64,000 nt of DNA, taken from NCBI RefSeq assembly GCF_009905375.1, contig NC_133647.1, positions 172,900,790 to 172,964,789 on the forward strand, given 5' to 3'. The translations under genes were made by a program, and so were the position numbers. Under the pieces are notes generated by a model, which had not been told where the DNA came from, made no database searches, and worked only from the letters and a program-made list of their open reading frames with translations. Below are positions 34,348 to 43,988 of this stretch, piece by piece; positions within the stretch are counted from its first letter, which is position 1, and each line of letters begins with the position of its first letter. The DNA is from Apium graveolens. Taxonomy: Eukaryota; Streptophyta; Magnoliopsida; Apiales; Apiaceae.

Positions 34348-35406
34348 GTCACAGACTCAAAAACAAATAAAAACATGCATGAATGCAAATCTATATGAAA
34401 ATGCAGCGATCCCCCTTACTACAAATAAACCAACCAAATTGCAACATCTCAACAAATGCAGTTAGACAACTAAAGATCAATAAACTCATGCAAACGGACA
34501 TACAGCCAGAAACGTGGTGTGTGCAAATGCTTAACAGATATGCTTCGGAACTAGACCAATTATTATGACTCGACTATCCTCAAGGCAATCCCATGATTAT
34601 TCAAAGAATAAAAATTTTAGGCACAAAGTGATATACAACACTACAAGAATTCTGGAGCTAACTACGGAATCGTGCTTTTTATTCACAACACAAATGCTTA
34701 TTTGACCGTGCAATGAGTGAGGTCCATAAAAGACTTATACAATGGTATCATGTAACGAGCATTAGGTTAGCGGATCCCAGACTCTAAAAGCCTTAGGTCA
34801 CTAGGCACAAAGTCCCCTAAGAACTTAATAACTCGAATACCACAGAGCCCACTCTTGATCAATTATTCATAACCACCAAAAAAAAAATTTTTTTTTTTTA
34901 ATAACTTCTGAGCAAGTGCGTTTCGCTCCATCTTGCTCAACCCTAGACTACTCGCACCACATGCGAGCCGGCTACTAGCCATTTGACGCCTAGCCACAAC
35001 TAGCAACAAATTCCATTTTTTTTTACTCCAAATTTTTTCTTTTTTCATGCCTTTATCACTAAGAGCCTATTATCGAATTCTAAGCATAATAAATAGATTG
35101 ACCCCGAAAACAATCAAATCATAACAACAATCTAGCCCTTACGCATTCTCTAAGACTTAGTGGAATTACAAGTGCTTCTAGCATGCATATCAACCTACAC
35201 GACTTAATATCACTTTAATGCTATCACTACACTCGCATCAATATCACAATTCAGTCGATAAATCATTGCAAAAGGGATCATGGTAAATGCATGAGCTACA
35301 TGACATACATTTGTAAAAAAAACTATATGGCATAAATTATGCAACTATATGAACTAAACTATCATGAATATACAGCTATATGACACACACAATATTCCTC
35401 AACTAC
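34348..35406 (-). other. Athila 3' untranslated region
   Basis: Non-coding AT-rich stretch between the two polypurine modules. Open frames 34383-34568 and 34863-35048 have no domain. A poly-A/T run lies near 34880-34900. Confidence 0.7.
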
Positions 35407-35443
35407 CACCCCCAAACTTAAAATCTTCACTGTCCTCAGTGAA
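35407..35443 (-). promoter_or_regulatory. Second polypurine module of the Athila element
   Basis: On the sense strand, a perfect 7 bp stem-loop TTCACTG-AGGA-CAGTGAA (35443-35426) is followed by TTTTAAGTTTGGGGGTG (35423-35407). It has the same loop and tract as the LTR-adjacent module but different stem bases. It lies just after the accessory ORF stop. Confidence 0.7.
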
Positions 35444-35470
35444 GGTAGTAGAAAGGAACACAGGGTATAC

Positions 35471-36643
35471 CTACTCGGAATTATCATCATCATCACCCTC
35501 AGTGGGTGGAGTATTAGGCGGCGGGTATGCAGAGTCCTCACCAAAAACTGGCCACTGGATATCAGCTCCAAGGCCCCGAAAAGCAGTCCCTAACGCAAGG
35601 GTGAGCTCCTGAGCAAACCTGCTCTGCGTCTCATACATGGCATCCATCCACCGTGAAAGCCTCCTATACTGGGCATCAGCCAACCCAGCTCCCTCCTGAG
35701 CTCTCGAAGAACCAGCCTCATCATGCCGAGGCCTAGCCCTAGTAGCACCTCATGCTGGACGCCCTCCTGGAAGACGATAACCCAGCCCATGCTCCTCAGG
35801 CTCACCACTGGTCCACTCCTGCATCCCATTCAGAGTCCCAGAATCAATCGAAGCTGCCGGCAACTGCAACTGCTCATGAGCCGGCCAGTTCACTCCTACT
35901 GCTCGGCACAGCTTCGTAACCGTGGATGCATAAAGGATGTTCATATGCTTCGCTCCCCTCAAAAACTTCAGAATTCCTTGGTAGATAAACTCACCAAGGT
36001 CCACATAATACTCCTCATTAAGAATTCCCCACAACAACTGTGCTCTCTCAACTGTGACCTCGTGTGCATGCGAAGAAGGCAAAATATTAGCACAAATAAA
36101 TGCATTCCATGCACGGGCATACCTGTTCATAGTGATCGCCGGGAAGTGACGATACTCATTAGTGCCGGTCCTGAACGTCCAAACTGTGCCCGGTCTACAA
36201 AGAGTCGCACAAATCAAATCCAAGTCAAAATCCTCAGCAGTCTTTTCATTCCAATTCTCCTCCTCGGGCTTCCTCTCTCGCTGTCCAATCACACGAGGAA
36301 TCGCCGCAGGGTGATAATCAACCGTCAGCCCTCGGACCACAGAAAAACCATTCTTTTCGGCCTTCGCGTTCGCATAGAACTCGCGAACCACACTCATCGG
36401 CACTGCTTCGGGCGACTCGCAGAAAGCTATCCACCCCTTCTCTGCAATCATGGGTAGCAACTCACCATCCCTCCCCGATGGTAAAAACCCTCTCTCCTTC
36501 AGAATCGGCTTCCCTAAAGGCCTAGTGTACTCCTCCTCCGCAGCTCTGTCAGTTAACCGAGGCCTTGCAACAGTACCCCTCGATGAATCAGCAGTAGGAA
36601 CTGTGCTGCTGCTGTCAATAGTGTGTGCTCTCTTGGGTGCCAT
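35471..36643 (-). pseudogene. Athila accessory ORF (putative plant transposon protein domain)
   Basis: I choose the ATG at 36643-36641 (MAPKRAHTIDSSS) rather than the in-frame ATG at 36760, because the latter lies upstream of the TATA box. The frame runs to 35471 with one TGA at 35750-35752, giving 391 codons. The middle (KGWIAFCESPEAVPMSVVREFYANA, VVRGLTVDYHPAAI, ARAWNAFICANILPSSH, AQLLWGILNEEYYVDLGEFIYQGI) resembles the putative plant transposon protein domain found in Athila extra ORFs. The C-terminus is acidic (EGDDDDNSE). Function is unknown. I see no signal peptide or membrane segment, so an envelope role is not supported. Confidence 0.75.
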
Positions 36644-36740
36644 TGATTCGTGAATAAAAGTGTGTAAGAACTGAGTTTTGGTGCTTGGGAGAGAGTTTAA
36701 GTGTAGGAAGTTTGTGGGAGATATGTAGGATAGGTGTATG

Positions 36741-36750
36741 TATATATAGG
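36741..36750 (-). promoter_or_regulatory. TATA box of a putative internal promoter (Athila)
   Basis: Sense strand reads CCTATATATAC, 98 bp upstream of the chosen ATG with a CT-rich leader between. The palindrome array lies 90-170 bp upstream, nearly the same spacing as in the LTR. Confidence 0.55.
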
Positions 36751-36837
36751 GTGTGGACACAAATCGTGGGTTTATGGGCTACAACTGTTTTTTTTTGTTT
36801 TTTTTTTCTGAACGTAAAAAAAATTCTGGCAGTTGAC

Positions 36838-36917
36838 CCCTGAGCGGTCGCTCAGTAAAGCTGAGCGGGCGCTCAGCTTGCTGAGCGGTCGCTCAGCAAT
36901 GCTGAGTGGGCGCTCAG
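36838..36917 (-). repeat. GC-rich palindrome array upstream of the Athila accessory ORF
   Basis: Four units of CTGAGCG-GN-CGCTCAG (arms of 6-8 bp, two-base centre), separated by 2-4 bases and flanked by TTACTGGAAAAA. The LTR array has the same units and a similar flank (TCTACTGGAAAAAA). Confidence 0.9.
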
Positions 36918-37073
36918 GGGGTTACTGGAAAAAAAAAATCAGCCCCTATTTTCTGATTTTGTTGTGTTTTTGGATAGGTTATTAACTTCTAATGGTTCCT
37001 GTAACAACAATTCATGGGTTGCCTCCCACGCAGCGCTTCTTTTTCGTCATTAGCTTGACGTTGCGTACCCTTC

Positions 37074-38102
37074 TCAAGTAGTCAACAAAATGGCGCTAAC
37101 CACTTCTCGGTTTGCCATGTCCCCATAGTAGTGCTTCAACCGCTGACCGTTAACCTTGAATGCTTGGTCCGGATCATTCTCAAAAATTTCCACCGCTCCA
37201 TGTGGAAACACAGTTTTGACAATAAAAGGTCCAGACCACCTTGATTTCAACTTCCCAGGAAAAAGTCGGAGCCGAGAGTTGAATAAGAGAACTTGTTGCC
37301 CCGACACAAATAATTTAGGATGTAGCTTCCTATCGTGCCACCTCTTCACCTTTTCCTTATACATCTTGTTATTCTCGTATGCTTGAAGTCGAAATTCATC
37401 AAGTTCATTAAGCTGAAGCATTCTTTTCTTACCAGCTGCATCTAAATCCAGGTTCAACTTTTTCAATGCCCAGTAGGCCTTATGCTCAAGCTCTGCAGGT
37501 AGATGACATCCATTACCGTACACCAACTGAAACGGGGACATACCAAGTAGAGTTTTGTATGCTGTTCTGTAAGCCCAAACAGCTTCATCGAGCTTTAAAG
37601 ACCAATCCTTCCTTGACGGACAAACAACCTTCTCTAGAATGCGCTTTATCTCTCTGTTAGACACTTCCGCTTGACCATTTGTTTGCGGATGATAGGCAGT
37701 AGCCACTCGATGATTCACATTATAACGCTGCATCATAGAAGTGAACTTACGGTTGCAGAAATGCGACCCTTCATCACTTATGATTACCTGAGGTGTTCCA
37801 AACCTTGTAAAAATTTGTTTATGAAGAAAATTTAGCACTGCCCTTGCATCATTTATCGGTAAAGCTTTAACTTCTACCCATTTGGAGACATAATCGACTG
37901 CCAGCAAGATGTACTGATTATTGCAAGATGAGATAAAAGGCCCCATGAAATCGATTCCCCAAATATCAAAGACCTCGACTTCAAGCATCACATTTAATGG
38001 CATCTCATCCTTCCTTGTCAAATTTCCCACTCTTTGGCAACGATCACACCTTAAAACAAACTGATGAGCATCCTTGAACAAAGTAGGCCAAAAAAAACCT
38101 GC
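37074..38102 (-). pseudogene. Athila integrase
   Basis: The frame 38081-37074 continues the gag-pol frame after the stop at 38103-38105. The zinc-binding region ends in [11 protein letters not shown]. The core has [11 protein letters not shown] (first Asp), [13 protein letters not shown] (second Asp) and [16 protein letters not shown] (Glu), so all three DDE residues are present. The C-terminus ([24 protein letters not shown]) is the usual gypsy integrase tail without a chromodomain. Confidence 0.93.
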
Positions 38103-40055
38103 TTACAGAATACGAGCTGCCGTCTTCTCACCACCATAGTGTCCACCATAAACCGTGGAGTGACAGTCTCGTAATATCCCCTCCGTCTCACAAAACGGGA
38201 TACATCTCCTGATGATCTGGCCGGCTCCCTGTCTAAACAAATATGGTTCATCCCACATATACCACTTCACCTCATGCAGAAACTTCTTCTTTTGAGCGGA
38301 GGTCAAATTAGGAGGCATTACATTGCTGACGAGATAGTTTACAATATCTGCAAACCATGGTTCCTCCTCCTGAACTGCAAACAACTGCTCATCCGAAAAA
38401 GATTCATTGATTAATGTCCTATCTTGTGAAGTAGAATCGGGATTCTCCAACCTAGAGAGATGGTCAGCTACTTGATTCTCAGTACCTTTTCTATCCTTGA
38501 TCTCTAACTCAAATTCCTGAAGTAAAAGCACCCAACGAATGAGTCTCGGCTTCGAATCCTTCTTGGAAACCAGATAGCGAATAGCCGCATGATCAGTGAA
38601 TACTGTTACTTTTGTACCAAGTAGATAAGACCGAAATTTCTCGAAACCAAAGACTATAGCCAATAGCTCCTTCTCAGTAGTGGTGTAGTTCAATTGGGCC
38701 CCATTTAAAGTCTTACTCGCATAGTAGACCACATGGAAGAGATTTTTCTTGCGCTGTCCCAGAACTGCACCTACCGCATAATCACTCGCATCACACATCA
38801 TCTCAAACGGTTCTTTCCAATCTGGTGCTGTAATAACTGGTGCAGTGATCAAACTCTTCTTGAGAGTCTCGAATGCTGCCAAACATTCATCATCAAATTT
38901 GAAAGGCACATCTTTCTCAAGCAAATTGCACAACGGCTTAGATATATTTGAAAAGTCCTTGATGAATCGCCGATAAAAACCCGCATGACCAAGAAAACTA
39001 CGGATTCCTTTCACAGAATTAGGTGGGGGAAGATTTTCAATGACTCCCACCTTGGCCTTGTCCACCTCCAGACCCTTGTTAGAGACCTTATGCCCAAGAA
39101 TAATGCCTTCACGCACCATAAAATGACATTTCTCCCAATTGAGCACCAAATTAGTTTCCACGCATCTTTTGAGTACGGCGCGCAGATTATTCAAACATTC
39201 ATCATATGAATGTCCAAAGACGGAGAAGTCGTCCATGAACACTTCGACATTATTTCCAATCATGTCAGAGAATATAGCCATCATACATCTCTGAAAAGTG
39301 GCCGGGGCGCCACATAACCCAAACGAAACTCTGCGAAAAGCAAACGTGCCAAATGGACAAGTGAAGGTAGTCTTTTCCTGATCCTCTGGTGCAATACAAA
39401 TCTGATTATACCCTGAATAACCATCCAGAAGATAAAAATATTCATGACCCGCCAACCTGTCAAGCATCTGATCAATAAATGGAAGAGGGAAGTGATCATT
39501 CCTTGTGGCTTTGTTCAATTTTGTATAATCTATGCATATTCTCCATCCTGTAACTGTTCGAGTGGGGATGAGCTCATTCTTTTCATTTGCTACCACAGTG
39601 ATACCTCCTTTCTTAGGTACACACTGTATGGGGCTTACCCACGAGCTATCAGAAATAGGATAAATGATGCCTGCATCCAGCCATTTCAGAATTTCTTTCT
39701 TCACCACCTCCTTCATGATAGGATTCAGTCTTCTCTGATGTTCCATAGTTGGCTTACTACCTTCCTCTAGCAGAATTTTATGCATACAATATGAAGGACT
39801 TATCCCCTTGATGTCTGCTATGGTCCATCCAATAGCCGATTTGAATTCTCTCAAAATCCTTAAGAGCTTGTCTTCCTCACTACCTGAAAGGTCAGATGAA
39901 ATAATAACAGGTAACGTAGATGCATCACCTAAAAAAGCATACCTCAAGTGTTCAGGTAATGGCTTGACCTCCAAGGTAGGTGCTTCCTCTATTGATGGTT
40001 TGAGCTTTCCTTCAGCATTCTTGAGGTCAGTAGTACCAAGAGATTCAAACGGCAT
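38103..40055 (-). pseudogene. Athila reverse transcriptase and RNase H
   Basis: This 650 aa frame carries RT motifs [64 protein letters not shown] and the active site [10 protein letters not shown] with both Asp. RNase H begins [18 protein letters not shown], with [12 protein letters not shown] and [11 protein letters not shown], and ends [15 protein letters not shown]. The integrase zinc region starts at the C-terminus. In frame with gag; it ends at a stop (38103-38105) beyond which the same frame continues. Confidence 0.95.
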
Positions 40056-40064
40056 GTCCAGCTT

Positions 40065-40856
40065 TCACTTCCAGGGAGAAGCGTTCAGATATTGTAATTG
40101 CTCGTTGCCATCTTCATCATCACTGTCAAAATCCCCCACTAAGGCCTTTTCCAATGCATCAGACATTAGCATGCGATCGAGTTCCGAAGTGACCGCAGAA
40201 TCAATCACATCCACTTTAAAGCACTCCTCATCTTCTGTAAGGAATTTCATTGCCTTGAATACGTTGAAGGTCACATCCTGATCTTGTACCCGCATAGTAA
40301 GTTCACCTTTTTGCACATCTATCAAGGTACGGCCAGTAGCCAAGAAAGGTCTTCCCAAGATTATGGGAATCTTCTTATCTTCCTCAAAATCCAGAATAAC
40401 AAAATTTGCAGGAAAGAAGAGCTTATCCACCTTGACGAGCACATCCTCCACTATGCCCCTTGGGTAAGTAATGGAACGATCAGCCAATTGTAGCGACATG
40501 TATGTGGGTTTTGGATCAGGCAGATCCAACTTTTTAAAGATCGACAACGACATCAGATTAATGCTTGCTCCCAAATCACAAAGGCACTTGTCAAAAGTCA
40601 AATTGCCAATGGTGCAAGGAATGGTGAAACTACCTGGATCTTTCAGTTTTGGTGGTAACTTTTGCTGCAGAACAGCGCTGCATTCTTCCGTGAGAGCAAC
40701 GGTCTCAAGGTCATCCAGTTTCACCTTCCTTGAAAGAATACTCTTCATAAACTTCGCATAACTAGGCATTTGCTCCAGAGCCTCAGTGAAAGGTATATTG
40801 ATGTGAAGTTTCTTGAACACCTCCAGAAACTTCCCGAACTGTCTATCCAGCTTTTG
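40065..40856 (-). pseudogene. Athila protease region
   Basis: The frame 40820-40065, in frame with gag and RT, begins FKKLHINIPFTEALEQMPSYAKFMK and carries the aspartic protease core CDLGASINLMSLSIFKKL with a DLGAS active site and IILGRPFLATGRTLIDV as the C-terminal flap-side motif. Stops bound it on both sides (40857-40859 upstream, 40065-40067 downstream). It would cleave the gag-pol polyprotein. Confidence 0.92.
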
Positions 40857-42440
40857 TTACTGCAATCTCTTAGGAAAAGGTGGTGGAGGATAGAGCTGTT
40901 TCTCCCCTATATTAGCCTCAGGCAGAGTGTGTTCAACAGTAGTCTTCCTTGGTTCTGCCGCTTTCTCCTTTTGCTTAGATTCTTCATCTCTAATTTCAGC
41001 TTCTCCTTCTTTTGCCTTTTTAGCATCAGCAACTTTTCCAGACCTTAAGGTAATAGCCTTGACTTGCTCTTTAGCTTCCTTCCTGCCTGGTACTTCCGTG
41101 TCACTGGGAAGAGTGCCAGGTTGACGATTGAGCACTGTATTGGCTAATTGACCGATTTGATTTTCCAAGGTCTTGATAGAAATCGCCTGACTCTTGCATA
41201 ACAGCTTAAGTTCCTCAAAATCAGCACTAGTAGGTGCAGTTGTACTTCCCTGTTGAGGATATGATTGCCTGGTAGCATACTGTTGTGGTTGCTGGAATCC
41301 AGGTGGGTTAAACTGTTTACTCACTCCTTGCTGATATGGTGGATGAATAGCATTCTGATTATTCCCCCAGCTGAAATTTGGATGATTTCTGTTATTAGGA
41401 TGATAGGTCGCTGGCACAGGTTGCTGTTGTCGCTGATAATTATTCGCATACTGAACAGATTCGTTGACAAGTGAACACTGATCCGTAGCATGAGAACCTG
41501 CACACAGCTCACAAACCATAGCTATTTGATTAACTCCATATGTAGCCACAGAATCAACCTTCATTGATAGCGCTTGGAGCTGGGCTGCAATAGCGGTGGC
41601 TGCATCAACTTCCAGAATACCTGCTACCTTACCTGACGTCATCCTCTGAGTTGGGTTTTGATGCTCATTTGCAGCCATAGTCTCTATAAGATTATATGCC
41701 TCAGTATAGCTTTTAGCCCATAGGGCGCCTCCAGCTGCTGCATCGAGCATGGGCCGAGATTGGGCCCCCAAACCATTATAGAAACCAGTGATCACCATCC
41801 AATCAGGCATTCCATGATGTGGACATTTTCTCAACATTTCCTTGTAGCGTTCCCAAGCCTCGCACATAGATTCAGTAGGTTGCTGCGCAAACAGAGTAAG
41901 AGCACTCCTCATAGCGGCAGTCTTTGCCATCGGATAAAACTTCACCAGAAACTTTTGCGCAAGATCTTCCCACGTAGTGATGGACCCAGCTGGTTTAGAA
42001 TGTAACCAGTCTTTGGCCTTGTCCCTCAGTGAGAATGGAAAAAGCCTCAACTTGATAGCCTCATCAGTCACGCCATTATACTTAAAAGTGCTGCAGATCT
42101 CGACAAAATTCCTTATGTGTATGTTGGGGTCTTCAGTTGCCGCTCCTCCAAAAGAAACAGAATTCTGTACCATCTGAACAGTGCCCGGCTTGATTTCAAA
42201 GGTGTTAGCTTGAATAGCCGGATGAAGAATGCTTGACTGGATGTCATCAATTTTTGGCCGAGAAAAATCCATAAGAGCTGGATCAGCTTGAACAATACGA
42301 TCACCCATGTTTACTGGTTCTTTCCGCTCAGTTCCTGAATCCGAATCTTCAAAATCTAACTTCTCCGGAATATCAAGAACTTCGTCTGTCTCCTCAGCTG
42401 TATCTAAAGTCCTCTTGCGAGTACGAGAATGAGTTTGCAT
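40857..42440 (-). pseudogene. Athila Gag
   Basis: This 527 aa frame starts MQTHSRTRKRTLD, about 120 bp after the PBS. The retrotransposon gag domain lies at residues 95-225 (DPNIHIRNFVEICSTFKYNGV, LRLFPFSLRDKAKDWL, TTWEDLAQKFLVKFYP, GFYNGLGAQSRPMLDAAAGGAL). A Cys/His knuckle-like block CELCAGSHATDQC follows at about residue 310, then a Gln/Pro/Asn-rich stretch and a coiled-coil-like segment (LKLLCKSQAISIKTLENQIGQL). The frame stops at 40857, after PFPKRLQ, where the polyprotein would continue. Confidence 0.93.
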
Positions 42441-42556
42441 AAACGCTTGCTAAAGTACCTGAAACACAACCGAAAACAATAAGTAACTACTACGTCCTAA
42501 TCACTGAGTCCTAATGACCAATGATGGTAAGTACATAAACTAAACAAATACGTCGA

Positions 42557-42575
42557 GTCCCCGGCAGCGGCGCCA
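42557..42575 (-). other. Athila primer-binding site (tRNA-Asp type)
   Basis: Sense strand reads TGGCGCCGCTGCCGGGGA, complementary to the plant tRNA-Asp 3' end with one mismatch. It lies a few bases after the 5' LTR. This primer choice is typical of Athila. Confidence 0.88.
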
Positions 42576-42581
42576 AAAACT

Positions 42582-43983
42582 TGTTAGGGCGAAAACACGC
42601 GCTAATATTCACGCAAGTATACGCGTTCGCAAGTAATATAGAATACTTTCTAGTTCGTTCCCACAGAGACTCAGACTAAATTATTGTCTAATTAAACTCA
42701 CTCACCAATGTATGATTACTTCTCAATGTTAAGACACTAACACTTAAAATTGTTAACTAAATATTAACTACAATTAACTACTTAATTAATCACTTAACTA
42801 ACACTTCAAATTATCAATAATAAAACACTCATGAGATCACAACTTCATTACTACTTCCTTCAATAGTCATCATTATTACCTTTAGCATGTGACAGTGATG
42901 ATATTAATCGAATAACACAAAACTGATAAAAGCCAACTTTCATTGTACTAATACCATTCTACCAAACATCCACAATCAAGATAGAAGTTGAATAGTCATC
43001 AATTATGTTGAGTTCCTATATGTCTACAGAAATTGACAACACAACGATTTAAGCACAAGTTATTCCTTTTGATTACATAGGGCAAATAAAACTGTTAGAG
43101 TTACCCACTAATCATGCACAACGTACATGAACCTATGCTAGCATGGCAAGTTCTAAATCTCAAGATCCACTGTCGCTTCACAAGAGATTAACACCCTATC
43201 TTATATGTTCGCGACGCACATAAGACGAATACGCACAACCAATACTAGATATCATACAATCATCACACACTAAAGTATTAAACAATTACTAAAGAATTCC
43301 ATAATAAATCCGTTGCAACCCCATGATCACGATTAGCCCATAATAGCACTTATCGTCATCATGGGTTCATATGAAATCATGATAAACAAACACAAGAAAA
43401 TAATAACTAAATTAATTATATTAAATCAGAGTACGTCACAAGAGTAAATAAGTTCAAAGTAAGAAAACTAGCATCCAACGTTACAACGAAACAAGAATCA
43501 CAAGAAAATATGCTTCCTCTTCGTTGCAGTGTGATAAATCGGTCTTCTTCGTTATCTCCTTCGCTCCTTGCGTAATACTACTATCTTCTCTCTTAAAAAC
43601 GTCTCAAATCTACTTATATAATAGTCCCATAAAACCCAGATTACATAGAAGTGGAAACCAAACAGAATTAGAAGTTCCCTGCGCGGCCGCTCAGGAAGCT
43701 GAGCTGCGCGGCCGCTCAGCATTGCTGAGCGGGCGCTCAGGCCTCTACTGGAAAAAATCCTGAGTTGCTCCGTTTCTTCGCCGTAATCTGCCCATTTCTT
43801 TCCTCTCGCAATGGTGAACACAGGCCAAGGCTTATTCTTGATGATTACTCCCCCGAAATACAACTAATACCCTGAAACGCATAAACAATAGAAAAATGCA
43901 TCAAATACACAAAATACTTGATTTCAAGACACCAATTTAAGCCATTTTAAGACACACTAAGTGGTATAAAATGCCACTTATCC
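42582..43983 (-). repeat. Athila 5' LTR (1402 bp)
   Basis: Almost identical to 32848-34312, except that the palindrome array (43679-43740) is shorter and the last base differs (TTATCC instead of TTATCA). The tgttc duplication follows at 43984-43988. Confidence 0.95.
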
Positions 43984-43988
43984 TGTTC

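Larger units (their letters stand above)
32848..43983 (-). mobile_element. Athila-type Ty3/gypsy retrotransposon, nearly complete
   Basis: LTRs at 32848-34312 (3') and 42582-43983 (5') with a perfect tgttc duplication outside (32843-32847, 43984-43988). The PBS matches tRNA-Asp, as in Athila elements. Gag-pol (42440-37074) is a single frame with three in-frame stops. An accessory ORF (36643-35471) follows, with one stop. Integrase after RT defines Ty3/gypsy, and RT resembles the Athila lineage. Its length of 11.1 kb and good frame preservation mark it as the youngest large element here. Confidence 0.95.

Noticed and set aside
35723..36653. Long plus-strand ORFs opposite the Athila accessory gene
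   Set aside because: They are antisense shadows; the minus frame has domain similarity, TATA and element context.
35750..36760. Athila accessory protein as an envelope glycoprotein
   Set aside because: No signal peptide, transmembrane segment or Cys-rich ectodomain is seen. The hydrophobic first 40 residues lie upstream of the better ATG and overlap the TATA region.
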